The notes under the pieces are model-generated. The model was not told the DNA's origin and searched no databases. It saw only the letters and a program-made list of their open reading frames with translations. Made by a program: the position numbers and the translations under genes. From NCBI GenBank assembly GCA_009840545.1, contig VXNM01000008.1, positions 650,217-714,216 of the forward strand: DNA of 64,000 nucleotides, written 5' to 3'. Source of the stretch: Gammaproteobacteria bacterium (GTDB lineage Bacteria; Pseudomonadota; Gammaproteobacteria; Pseudomonadales; Azotimanducaceae). How positions within the stretch are numbered: position 1 is the stretch's first letter; each line of letters begins with the position of its first letter. Below are positions 31,342 through 40,213 of this stretch, one piece after another.

Positions 31342-32457
31342 TTGAGCGATACTGAACTCGACATCGCCATTATCGGTGGCGGAATCGTCGGTGCATCGTG
31401 CGCTTACTACTTGTCCCGTCGCGGGGTCTCATGCACGATCATCGACGGTGAAGAAATAGGTTCTAAAGCTTCCGGACTGGCTTATGGCGGGCTCAACAGT
31501 GTGTCGGGACACGAAATTCCGGGTTTGATGTGGGAGCTGAGCCAGTATTCGTCAGATCTGCATGCATCGCTCGCCTCCACGATCCGTGAAGACTCGAACA
31601 TCGATTGCAAGTATCGAACGAGAGACACGCTAAACGTCGCCTTCTCTGCCAAGGAGTTACGTGAGCTCCGCACACGCGTCCGATGGATAGAAAGTGACAC
31701 AACACTGGAATCGACAGTTCTCCGGCCTTCGGAGATCTTCGAAATTGAACCCAGGGTGAGTGGATTGATCGTTGGCGGAACACTCCTTCGAGGAACCATG
31801 GAGGTGGACTCACATAGCTTAACGGTCGCCATGGCTCAGGCATCCGGATGCGATCACATTCGAACGAACGTCGTAACAATGCAGCTTGCGGGCAACCGTG
31901 GAATTCTGCATCTTGACAACGAGACCGAGTTAGTGGTTCGCAAGGTTGTCTGTGCAAACGGCACTTGGATTTCCCCAATATTGAAATCAGCAGGAATTCG
32001 ACTAGACATTCCGCCTCTAAAAGGGGAGATCCTTCGATTGGAAACGAAGGGGCCTCCGTTGCTTCAATCCATTGGGTGGAAGGGTAACTATTGCACTACC
32101 AAGACCGACGGCTTAACTTGGGCAGGTACGACAGAGTCCCAATCGCTGTATGACGAGTCCACAACCATTCAAGGAGAGCTCTCGATTCTGTCGAACTTGA
32201 AGGCTGTGCTACCAAACTTGGTTGTTGACAAGATCGCCCGACAGACCGCATGTCTTCGTCCAACAACTGCGGATGGACTCCCTGTAATAGGACAAATGGA
32301 AGGCTCGCCTAATCTCTTTGTTGCAACTGGAGGAGGCAGAAAAGGAATTCTGTACGGTCCAGGAATGGGAAAGATCATCGCCGACATCCTCACAGGCAAC
32401 AAGCCCGAGGTAGATATCACACCATTCAATACCAGTCGGCTTGGTTCAACGAATTGA
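31342..32457 (+). CDS. FAD-dependent oxidoreductase of the D-amino-acid oxidase family
   Basis: A 371-residue DAO-family flavoprotein. The dinucleotide-binding motif IAIIGGGIVGASCAYYL is at the N-terminus, followed by the adenine-ribose acidic residue in CTIIDGEE. The C-terminal family motif LRPTTADGLPVIG and the GGGRKGILYGPGMG segment place it near glycine or sarcosine oxidases. The actual amine substrate is not determined. The start is TTG at 31342. It ends eight bases before tRNA-Thr(UGU) on the other strand. Confidence 0.85.
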   Translation: MSDTELDIAIIGGGIVGASCAYYLSRRGVSCTIIDGEEIGSKASGLAYGGLNSVSGHEIPGLMWELSQYSSDLHASLASTIREDSNIDCKYRTRDTLNVAFSAKELRELRTRVRWIESDTTLESTVLRPSEIFEIEPRVSGLIVGGTLLRGTMEVDSHSLTVAMAQASGCDHIRTNVVTMQLAGNRGILHLDNETELVVRKVVCANGTWISPILKSAGIRLDIPPLKGEILRLETKGPPLLQSIGWKGNYCTTKTDGLTWAGTTESQSLYDESTTIQGELSILSNLKAVLPNLVVDKIARQTACLRPTTADGLPVIGQMEGSPNLFVATGGGRKGILYGPGMGKIIADILTGNKPEVDITPFNTSRLGSTN

Positions 32458-32465
32458 TTTCTAAG

Positions 32466-32541
32466 TGGTGCCGCCACGAGGAATCGAACCCCGGACCTTC
32501 TCATTACAAGTGAGCTGCTCTACCTGCTGAGCTATGGCGGC
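32466..32541 (-). tRNA. tRNA-Thr (TGT anticodon)
   Basis: A 76-base tRNA with encoded CCA. The acceptor stem pairs GCCGCCA with TGGCGGC and the anticodon loop CTTGTAA gives TGT. In E. coli the same tRNA (thrU) directly precedes tRNA-Tyr. Here about 9.9 kb separates them. Confidence 0.97.
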
Positions 32542-32556
32542 TTAGTCAGTGTCGAA

Positions 32557-32584
32557 ATTCTAAGGTTGCGACCTGTCTTTGCAA
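32557..32584 (-). promoter_or_regulatory. Promoter of tRNA-Thr(UGU)
   Basis: On the minus strand TTGCAA (32579-32584), a 16-base spacer and TAGAAT (32557-32562) lie just upstream of the tRNA. The -10 matches consensus at five positions, the -35 at four. The tRNA therefore appears to be its own transcription unit. Confidence 0.55.
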
Positions 32585-33002
32585 AGAGAGCGTCGATGCC
32601 CTTTGGACAGGACGACTCGTGGCCAGTTTCTTCCACTCCTCAAGTATGCCCGGTGCAGAATAGTTGGGCGTATGGTTAACACATGCATGATTGCGACGGA
32701 GTGGTTGCGAAGTAGGGAGACAGCGTCGCGAATTTGACTAGAGAAAAGGTTGTGAGACTCTTCAGACTGTGAACCTCTTGAGGTCTGCACTTGCAAGAAA
32801 ATCTGTGCCTTGACTTGCGATTGAGACCGTCCAAAAAAACCAAAACCCGATGCTTCATTCTCTTTGGAGATAGAGCAAGAGAGGTTGAATGTCGATAGCA
32901 TGTAACGTGAGAACATTCACAGCAAGACATCGAAGTACTCAGAGTCTGTGTTGAAGATCCGTGATGCACCTCAGAACAACGAGCACTCAAGGGACGAACA
33001 CA
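32585..33002. other. Non-coding gap before the unknown exported protein
   Basis: This 418-base stretch has no convincing gene. Short open frames on the minus strand lack ribosome-binding sites and homology. A GGGA lies 11 bases before the plus-strand ATG at 33003. I see no clear promoter pair for that gene. Confidence 0.5.
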
Positions 33003-34313
33003 ATGAACAAGAACCGTGGAGACAAGCTGTCGCAAGTCGTAGCCGCTCTCTTGGCGATGACTACAGCTTCTTGTGTAATCGCACATGGCGATCATTCCGA
33101 TTCTGGACCGAATCCCCTATACCACTCGGAGTCGCACTTCTACGTTCCTGAAGGCTTGCTCTCCCTGCACGTGGAAACTCAAGATCAGATATCCAAGTGG
33201 CAGCAAGCTGTCGAGCTCTGCACACCAGTTCAGCCAGCGAAACCTCTAGAGTCCTCTTGCATAGCCACATTGTCTGAGTATTTCATGGATGCGCCCGTAT
33301 GGGACTACGGATCTCTCTATTACGTCGAGTCCTTCAGCTTCGGTCGAGCAGACCCCTTCCCTCTCAACCCTAGGCCGGCTCTTCTCCCATATGGTCCGGC
33401 TGACTATGGACACCCCGATGTCCCTCGCTGGCAAGACATTTTCGATGGGAAGATTGAGCCGCGAAAAGACACGTTCTTTCAAGTTGCGGCAGATCCGAAG
33501 TGTCAAGCAAGTATGCATGGCGGAATACAAGAAGATTTGGGAGATCACTGCTATGCACGAGAGATGTACAAGTACGCAGCTTACCTTGATGCGTGCGCAA
33601 CCGCGATGCGACGACTCAAAGTCCTGAATAGAGTTACAGGAAGAGCCGAGTACAAGGGGCTAAGTACTTACGAAATGACTTTGCAAGTCGTCGAAGAGGA
33701 GATTGAGGACTTCGTTCAACAAGACATGATCAAGCAAAGACTGGAGAAGGGTTATCTGCATGCCTCGTGGGTGGCTCATCAATGTGCGCCACACGGACTT
33801 GCGCTACTTCCTCTTACGGAGGAACAGAATCGGAATCCTGGTGGAGGATTCGCTGAAGTTGTGGAGGTCGGTTCCGACCGTGCTACTCGTTGGGTTGTCG
33901 GACACTCACAAACCGTCGCGTTGAAGATCTCTTCACGCAGCGGAGACGAATGGGCGGTGCAAAGCTATCCAATGACCCCACTGGATGAACCAGAGTTTCT
34001 TTGCGATATGTATAAGAAATATCCTATTTTGTACCACCGACACTTAGGCTCTACGACGTTTGCAGGATACTTGTCGAGAGTCGAACAACGACGCCATCGA
34101 GCCCAAGCATATTTGCTCTTGAAACAGACGTTCGGTTCGAGAGTGGCTCAGCTCAGCTACGACGCAGCTGATCTGAAGCAAGAGATTGACTTTATTCAGA
34201 AAGGCGGAGAATTGACGCTGTTCTTGCCAGACAAGGAGTCCCCAAGAGAAACTGGCAGTGAGTCAAATCAAGAACCGACAGATGTGAAAGTGAACGGGAA
34301 AGCGACCGAATGA
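33003..34313 (+). CDS. Exported protein of unknown function
   Basis: I do not recognise the family. From the ATG at 33003 it has 436 residues with a hydrophobic signal (SQVVAALLAMTTASC). The Cys could be a weak lipobox, since Thr rather than Leu is at -3. The mature N-terminus is His-rich (HGDHSDSG, YHSESHFYV). About eight further Cys occur, several spaced in pairs (ELC and SSC; DPKC and DHC). The C-terminal 80 residues are helical and charged, ending in a polar tail. An earlier in-frame ATG at 32961 would place extra residues before the signal and is less likely. It stands alone between a tRNA and a regulator operon. Confidence 0.75.
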   Translation: MNKNRGDKLSQVVAALLAMTTASCVIAHGDHSDSGPNPLYHSESHFYVPEGLLSLHVETQDQISKWQQAVELCTPVQPAKPLESSCIATLSEYFMDAPVWDYGSLYYVESFSFGRADPFPLNPRPALLPYGPADYGHPDVPRWQDIFDGKIEPRKDTFFQVAADPKCQASMHGGIQEDLGDHCYAREMYKYAAYLDACATAMRRLKVLNRVTGRAEYKGLSTYEMTLQVVEEEIEDFVQQDMIKQRLEKGYLHASWVAHQCAPHGLALLPLTEEQNRNPGGGFAEVVEVGSDRATRWVVGHSQTVALKISSRSGDEWAVQSYPMTPLDEPEFLCDMYKKYPILYHRHLGSTTFAGYLSRVEQRRHRAQAYLLLKQTFGSRVAQLSYDAADLKQEIDFIQKGGELTLFLPDKESPRETGSESNQEPTDVKVNGKATE

Positions 34314-34514
34314 TCAAGTCAATTGCGAACGCAAGACAAGTAGACTTTAGCGGTACCCTCTGACGTCTCAAAAGGATGAATCACCATAGCGCAATTCGCC
34401 AACTAGATCTGACATACTGCACCATAACCAAGCAAGTGTCGCTTTGTTGTAGCACGACTCAACGCTTGTAGTTCAAACCGTGATACCTATAGCTCCGTTG
34501 CTGCCCTACATCAA

Positions 34515-34763
34515 TCAGACTACGCAAACCTGAAAGAACGAGTCGTCGGAGTCAATTGCAACACGCAATCCTCTCAGCTGAGCCAAAGCAAAGATTGCGA
34601 GCCGAATCTTGATTGTCTGTTCCTTCACACGTGGAACGCAAAGTTCGACCAACCACGAACCAAACAAAACCGGGATCGCAATAGGCCATAGGATTATGAT
34701 CGGAATGCACACAGGAATACGCTGATTCCTCTTCCATGAAAAGATTACGAGGCTGGGAATCAT
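34515..34763 (-). CDS. Small predicted membrane protein downstream of DUF2089 gene
   Basis: An 82-residue protein with one long hydrophobic segment (IPVCIPIIILWPIAIPVLFGSWLV, residues about 16-39, possibly a hairpin because of the internal Pro) and a basic then polar C-terminus. Its ATG overlaps the stop of the DUF2089 gene by four bases, which argues that it is a real, translationally coupled gene. It has no motif I can name. A role in membrane sensing by the regulator is inference from coupling. Confidence 0.6.
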   Translation of the reverse strand: MIPSLVIFSWKRNQRIPVCIPIIILWPIAIPVLFGSWLVELCVPRVKEQTIKIRLAIFALAQLRGLRVAIDSDDSFFQVCVV

Positions 34764-35131
34764 GTGCCGAACCGATCAATCGCCTCGTCTACTGAAATGT
34801 TCCCCTCAGATACCTGATCCAGGATCTTTTCGTACTGAATCGAGTCCATCTGCTTGTCATCAAGCTCGTCAATGGGATCAAGCTGCGACGAGATCCTAGC
34901 AAGGCGGTTCTTTACGGTGGGATAACTGACTCCAAAGAACCTCTCCATTTGCTTTATCGATCCATGACTGTGTACAAAAGCCGTAACGAACAACTGATCT
35001 TCCGGAGATAATCTCGTCAGTGCGGGCAGCTCGAACACAGCTTCTACTCGGATATTGCATTCCTCGCAGACCAGGCGAGTCACGGTCATGTCCTTTGAAC
35101 AGTTGGGACACTTGGCTTTACCAATATTCAT
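34760..35131 (-). CDS. DUF2089 family Zn-ribbon/HTH protein
   Basis: A 123-residue protein with an N-terminal zinc ribbon (CPNC and CEEC), then a helix-turn-helix-like core (LPALTRLSPEDQLFVTAFV and FFGVSYPTVKNRLARI, residues about 35-85). The C-terminal helical segment KILDQVSEGNISVDEAID resembles a SHOCT-like motif. This is the DUF2089 architecture, thought to be regulatory. It is divergent from the amidohydrolase gene with a 150-base spacer. Confidence 0.8.
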   Translation of the reverse strand: MNIGKAKCPNCSKDMTVTRLVCEECNIRVEAVFELPALTRLSPEDQLFVTAFVHSHGSIKQMERFFGVSYPTVKNRLARISSQLDPIDELDDKQMDSIQYEKILDQVSEGNISVDEAIDRFGT

Positions 35132-35281
35132 CCGTAGGTGAACCTCGAAAAACTGGCTCTTTGCTCCCTGTCAATTCTAATACCCTGTTGCAAAACCAGC
35201 CACATATCTCTGATGACACTGGAAAGCCGCTCTCCCAAGGAGCGTATACTTCAATGATTAGGGTAGAGGAAGCATTTATCC

Positions 35282-36937
35282 ATGTCATACGACGTAGTCA
35301 TCCGTGGTGGAACAGTAGTGGATGGGACCGGTCGGGAACCATTCACGGCAGATGTGGTGATACATGACGGGCGTATCGAGAAAGTCGGCAAATCGGTGGC
35401 AAAAGGCAAACAAGAGATTGTTGCCGATGGCCTCACGGTAACACCAGGGTTTATCGACCTACACACGCATCTCGATGCCCAAGTCGGTTGGGATCAAAAT
35501 CTATCACCTGTTTCCTGGCACGGTGTCACGACCGCACTAATGGGAAACTGCGGCGTGACATTCGCGCCGTGCAAGAAAGCTGATCGTAGTCTGTTGGCTC
35601 ACATGATGGAGACTGTCGAAGACATTCCTCGCCAAACAATCATGCAGGGATTGCCTTGGGACTGGGAAGAATACGGAGACTATCTAGATTCTATCGACCG
35701 GTTGGGCCCGGGGATAAATTTGGCCGGAATGGTTGGGCACGCTGCCGTTCGTTTCTACGTCATGGGACAACGAGCCGTTGAGGAACAATCGGATTCGGAA
35801 GAGCGCAAACAAATGGCCAAGATCGTCGCTCGTGCGATAGATAGAGGTGCTGTTGGATTTTCGACCAACCGATACTCCCAGCACAAGCTTCCCGACGGAC
35901 GTGCAATACCCGGCACTTTCGCCGATGTGGAGGAATTGGAGATCATTGGCCGTGAAGTCAGTCAACGCAATGCACTATTTCAAGCAGTTGGAATTGACTG
36001 GCAGCACATGCGCCATGTTGCGGACAGCGCAGGTCCTCGAATGCTGTTCAACTCGACTTTGTCCGGAGTACGAGACGATGAATCCGGAATTCGCCGAAGA
36101 AAAGCTGTAGATGAGCTCTCCGAGGGAAGAGACATTTCGGGAGTCGCACAGGTTCGAGGTTCTGGAGCACTCATTGGATTGCAGGCACTCATGCCGTTTC
36201 GGGGAGAAAGCTGGTCGAAACTCAGAGAAATGGAACTTGAAGCGAAGGTTGCATCCATCAAGGATGTTCAGTTTAGGAACAAACTCATTTCAGAATTCAA
36301 GCAAAGCCAATCGAGATGGCCCGATCCGAATTGGGTCTACTCTCTAGGCAACGGAGAGTCGCCCGATCATACGATGGGAGACCACAATCAAGTGCTCAAG
36401 ATGGCGGAAGCTTTCAATGAACATTGGATCGAGACGTTTCTACGACTATCGGCTGAATCAAACGGACGCATACTCTTCAACGTTATAGGCGAAAACCAGA
36501 ACCTGAAGGCGTTGCGCGACATGTTCGATGGTGGAAGAGTCTTTCCCGGTGTCGGGGACGCTGGGGCTCACGTCACAATGGTCATGGATGCAGGTTGGGC
36601 GACATTCGTTCTAGCTCATTGGGTGCGAGAGGAAGGCTTGTTCAGCGTGACAGAAGCCGTGCGGCGAATGACCAGCGCATCCGCTCGAATTTTGGGAATT
36701 GCCGATCGAGGAGCGCTTGCGCCAGGAATGAAAGCAGATGTCAACATATTCGATGCGGACCGGGTAAGCGAAGCCTACCCATACAGGGTCTTCGACTTCC
36801 CAGGTGGTGCGCCACGATTGACGCAACGTTCGATCGGCTACAAGGCCACGATTGTCAATGGGAAGTTCAATGTCATCGATGGCGAACACACAGGCGTTCG
36901 CGCCGGGCAGGTTCTTCGCCATGTTTCGGGCGATTGA
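35282..36937 (+). CDS. D-aminoacylase-like amidohydrolase
   Basis: A 551-residue metal-dependent amidohydrolase of the N-acyl-D-amino-acid deacylase group. The N-terminal strand motif YDVVIRGGTVVDGTG, the metal motif GFIDLHTHLDAQ (residues about 58-69), the AGAHVTMV and IADRGALAPGMKADVNIFD motifs are present. Related proteins act on N-acyl-D-amino acids, dihydropyrimidines or other cyclic amides, so the exact substrate is open. The ATG is 11 bases after GAGGA. A stem CGCTC/GAGCG lies just upstream, beside a TATACT hexamer. Confidence 0.85.
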   Translation: MSYDVVIRGGTVVDGTGREPFTADVVIHDGRIEKVGKSVAKGKQEIVADGLTVTPGFIDLHTHLDAQVGWDQNLSPVSWHGVTTALMGNCGVTFAPCKKADRSLLAHMMETVEDIPRQTIMQGLPWDWEEYGDYLDSIDRLGPGINLAGMVGHAAVRFYVMGQRAVEEQSDSEERKQMAKIVARAIDRGAVGFSTNRYSQHKLPDGRAIPGTFADVEELEIIGREVSQRNALFQAVGIDWQHMRHVADSAGPRMLFNSTLSGVRDDESGIRRRKAVDELSEGRDISGVAQVRGSGALIGLQALMPFRGESWSKLREMELEAKVASIKDVQFRNKLISEFKQSQSRWPDPNWVYSLGNGESPDHTMGDHNQVLKMAEAFNEHWIETFLRLSAESNGRILFNVIGENQNLKALRDMFDGGRVFPGVGDAGAHVTMVMDAGWATFVLAHWVREEGLFSVTEAVRRMTSASARILGIADRGALAPGMKADVNIFDADRVSEAYPYRVFDFPGGAPRLTQRSIGYKATIVNGKFNVIDGEHTGVRAGQVLRHVSGD

Positions 36938-36963
36938 AGGAAGCTTCAGTCGAAGGTGTTCGA

Positions 36964-38343
36964 CTAAACCAGGAAACCCATCGGTGCTTCGCCACCGCTA
37001 GGTGAATAGAAGTTGTATATCGCAGGTAGAACCTCGTCGAGGTTTCCTCGTCCCACACCAAACCAAAGCGCTAGCTCCGCAAAATACTGCTCAACTGCCG
37101 TTGTTGGAATGTAGACTCCGCGTCCTACGTCCAAGGGACTGTCCTCAGAAAGTTCCGGATATGTCCCGTATATTTCGCCACCCTTCACAGCGCCGCCCAT
37201 GACCATGTGGTGACCTCCCCATCCATGGTCCGAGCCCTTTCCGTTCGATGTCAGTGTCCGAGCAAAGTCCGAAATCGTGAATGTAGTGACGTTTCCAAAC
37301 TCGCCAAGTTCCTCCATGGCTGAACGAAACTCGTCGAGGCCCTTGCTTACTATCGGTAGCATCGCTGCTTGATAGTTGACAACACCGTCGTGATGATCCC
37401 AGCCGCCATACTGAACAAAGAAGGTCTGGCGACTCTGTCCGACAGTATTGCGAGCTCCAATGACTCTTGCGATCTGCTTTAGCATTCCTGAAAAGTAGTT
37501 CTCCGAGAATTCAGTCTCGAATTCCGGCGCGGAACGTATTGCATCGACAAACGTGTCGTAATTGTCCATCGCACCCTTTAGTCGCGAAGAATACTCTCGG
37601 CGAAGCATGTTGTCGTGATCGACGCCAAGCAAGTCTCGAATCACGGTGTGTGCATTGATCCCGTTCGACCAAAACTGCGGAAAAGACCATACAGTGTTTG
37701 CGCCGTCGCCTTGATAGTAGATTGTGTAAGGGCTGACACGATATCCGGTCTGGAACAAGTTCGTGCCACTCAACGAGATGTTCATTGACAACCCGTTGGC
37801 AGGATCGGGATCAAGAAGGTCAGCCATTCTTCCACCCCATCCGTAGGTGGACGTTCGGTTGTACGATACCGCAGACTGCCATTGTGCGATCTGGTCCGAA
37901 TGAGAAAAGAGCCCTAACGGCACTCGTGCCTTGCCTTCTTGAATTCCGACCGCATCCACCGGTTCGAGAAGTGTTCCTACGTTCGCAACGAAGGCGAGGT
38001 TTCCACTTTCGTAGATTTGACGAATTTCATCGATTCCCGGATGCAGTGCGTAGCTCCGTCCTGATTCCGATTGATTGGAGAGAGGAAGTAGCGAATCGTA
38101 GTCAAGTGCCAGATCCGATCGAATCTTTGTGTACTCGTCGTACTGATCCTGATCGTGTGGCAGAAGCATGTTGTAGGAATCGTTGCCACCGGCCAACAAG
38201 ATGCAAACCAGTGCTTTGTAACCATCTGTCGTTGACGCCGAAACGCTTCGTGTCAATCCCAGGGTGAGCGCGGTTGTTGAAGCCGTTGCAGCTGCGACTC
38301 CAAGTCCGCAGCTGTGTGTCATAAACCGTCTGCGACTAATCAT
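36964..38343 (-). CDS. DUF1501 family exported protein
   Basis: A 459-residue member of the DUF1501 family, which is related to the alkaline-phosphatase/sulfatase superfamily. The N-terminus has a twin-arginine signal (MISRRRFMTHS, then an Ala-rich hydrophobic stretch to about residue 36). Family motifs include the VCILLAGGNDSYNMLLP and TFTISDFARTLTSNGKGSDHGWGGH segments. It starts three bases after the DUF1800 gene, so the pair is one operon. Function is unknown; a role in surface polymer or secretion has been guessed for the pair. Confidence 0.87.
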   Translation of the reverse strand: MISRRRFMTHSCGLGVAAATASTTALTLGLTRSVSASTTDGYKALVCILLAGGNDSYNMLLPHDQDQYDEYTKIRSDLALDYDSLLPLSNQSESGRSYALHPGIDEIRQIYESGNLAFVANVGTLLEPVDAVGIQEGKARVPLGLFSHSDQIAQWQSAVSYNRTSTYGWGGRMADLLDPDPANGLSMNISLSGTNLFQTGYRVSPYTIYYQGDGANTVWSFPQFWSNGINAHTVIRDLLGVDHDNMLRREYSSRLKGAMDNYDTFVDAIRSAPEFETEFSENYFSGMLKQIARVIGARNTVGQSRQTFFVQYGGWDHHDGVVNYQAAMLPIVSKGLDEFRSAMEELGEFGNVTTFTISDFARTLTSNGKGSDHGWGGHHMVMGGAVKGGEIYGTYPELSEDSPLDVGRGVYIPTTAVEQYFAELALWFGVGRGNLDEVLPAIYNFYSPSGGEAPMGFLV

Positions 38344-38346
38344 GGT

Positions 38347-40059
38347 TCAATCCTCTACCGAATAGTCCGACGAAATCAAGACAAGATAGATGGCGAGCAT
38401 GGTTCGATCTTTGTGATCCTCAACCTTGTCCAACACATCCATCACAATGTCACGGGTCGCTCTGCCCAGTTTTCCCTGGGTGAGGACAATATTCAGTCTG
38501 TCTACTAGATCACCGGGATTCGCCGCCAGTTCCTCGTAGTCGGTAAGATCAATGCGAGGAGTCTCGAAGTGCGGGTGCCACGTGTGAAAGGCTTGATTCT
38601 CATAGAAGATTGCGAGACCAATTTGATTGGTCACACCAATCACCGTGGTTGCTGTAGTAATCTGAAACTCGGGCGCAACCATTCCACCTTCCGCTATTTC
38701 CCCTACCGGTGAATAGTTCGGTTGGTAGAAGTTGAACACACTGGGGGAAGAAAGCGGATGTTGTCCCGTCAGGTACTCCAATCGATATCCAGTGTTGTAG
38801 TACTCGCCTGAATCCGACGTGTAGTTGAAGATGCGCGACAGCGAAACAATACGTACGGCGGGTTCTTTCAATCGGCCGAAGGACGAGGTATTTCCTAGCA
38901 GTTCCGCTTCCGTGTCGAACAATATTGCCTTGAGAACTGCCTTCATGTCACCGCGGGGACTGCCAGTTTCACCATTGAAAGCTCTGGCGACACGCTCGAC
39001 ATATGCCGGTGACGGATTCGAGGTCACAAGACGTTGAATAAGTTGCTTGCAGAAGAACGGACCGACATTGGGATGGTAGAACAGGTTGTCAATCGCCAAT
39101 TCGACATCCTGCATCCCCGTCTGTCCCGCAGGCACAACCCACCCGTTCAGGAGCTTTTTCTCGCCCTGTTCGTGATAGTTCTCGTACATGATCATCGGCA
39201 AACTGAACACTTCGGTGTCATCGTGCCAGAACCAATTGCGACCCCAGTAATGACCCTCACCCGCATAAGTCAATCCGGTGAACACTTTCGCCATCTCGCG
39301 GATGTCGTCGTTGTCGTACGTCGGGATGGGATTTCCTTCGGGACCAATCTTGAAGCTGCCATCAATGTTCAACTCGTAGAGTCCGATGGAAAACAGCTGC
39401 ATGACTTCCCTGGCGAAGTTTTCGTCGGGGAATATGTTGCGCTCGGGATTGGCTTTGCTGTTGTTGGCGTGGCTCAGATACAAACCCATCGCAGGAGATA
39501 GCGCGACATCTTTTAACAGGTCTCGAAAGTTGCCGAAGGCGTGCTCCAGAAGCACGTCGTAGAAGGAAGTCAAGGAGTAGGGGTTGATTCGAAGAACCTC
39601 GACCCTGTCAGACACCACGAAGAACTGACTGAGAGCATAGGCTACGCGTTGCCTAACCACATCCTCCGCTGTCATTGTTTGCTGCCACCAAGCAAACCTA
39701 TGGATTACGTTACGAAGCTTAAAGGGATTGTCGACGAACTCTTGCCACTCACCTTCGTCTTGTCGCGTGATCAAATCTTCTGCAATCGGTTTATGGAATG
39801 TCGGTGGAATGTCGAACTGCTGATCTAGCCAACGATCGCGTCCAGTCTTTGCAATCTCCTCGATGTCTTCATAGGGCAGTCCAAAAGTCGATTGACTGGC
39901 AAAACGTGAAGCCTCGTTGAGCTCATTTACTGTAACGGTAACACCAAAGTCCGATCCAGGATCGCCTCCTATGTCGTCGTCACCAATTCCATTGACTGCG
40001 ACGCCCGTAAACAATGCGGCACTAACGCATAGATGCCTCACCAGGTGGAGCACTCTCAT
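38347..40059 (-). CDS. DUF1800 family exported protein
   Basis: A 570-residue protein with a signal peptide (LHLVRHLCVSAALFTGVAV) and the DUF1800 core. The conserved pieces include ASRFASQSTFGLP, the WWQQTM region, VALSPAMGLYLSHANN, and PDENFAREVMQLFSIGLYEL. DUF1800 genes are nearly always next to DUF1501 genes, as here. The biochemical function is unknown. No membrane anchor other than the signal is visible. Confidence 0.88.
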   Translation of the reverse strand: MRVLHLVRHLCVSAALFTGVAVNGIGDDDIGGDPGSDFGVTVTVNELNEASRFASQSTFGLPYEDIEEIAKTGRDRWLDQQFDIPPTFHKPIAEDLITRQDEGEWQEFVDNPFKLRNVIHRFAWWQQTMTAEDVVRQRVAYALSQFFVVSDRVEVLRINPYSLTSFYDVLLEHAFGNFRDLLKDVALSPAMGLYLSHANNSKANPERNIFPDENFAREVMQLFSIGLYELNIDGSFKIGPEGNPIPTYDNDDIREMAKVFTGLTYAGEGHYWGRNWFWHDDTEVFSLPMIMYENYHEQGEKKLLNGWVVPAGQTGMQDVELAIDNLFYHPNVGPFFCKQLIQRLVTSNPSPAYVERVARAFNGETGSPRGDMKAVLKAILFDTEAELLGNTSSFGRLKEPAVRIVSLSRIFNYTSDSGEYYNTGYRLEYLTGQHPLSSPSVFNFYQPNYSPVGEIAEGGMVAPEFQITTATTVIGVTNQIGLAIFYENQAFHTWHPHFETPRIDLTDYEELAANPGDLVDRLNIVLTQGKLGRATRDIVMDVLDKVEDHKDRTMLAIYLVLISSDYSVED

Positions 40060-40213
40060 TACAATCCCAACCGTCGAATGTCTGTTGGCGCTTTAATGCA
40101 TCGTGGGAATTGCATTGCCAACTTTCGAGCTCATACACTACCTCACCATGATTTTAAGTCATGGCTTGCACTTTTTTGGGAACAATTCTCTTGGTTCTGA
40201 CGGGTTATGCAAC

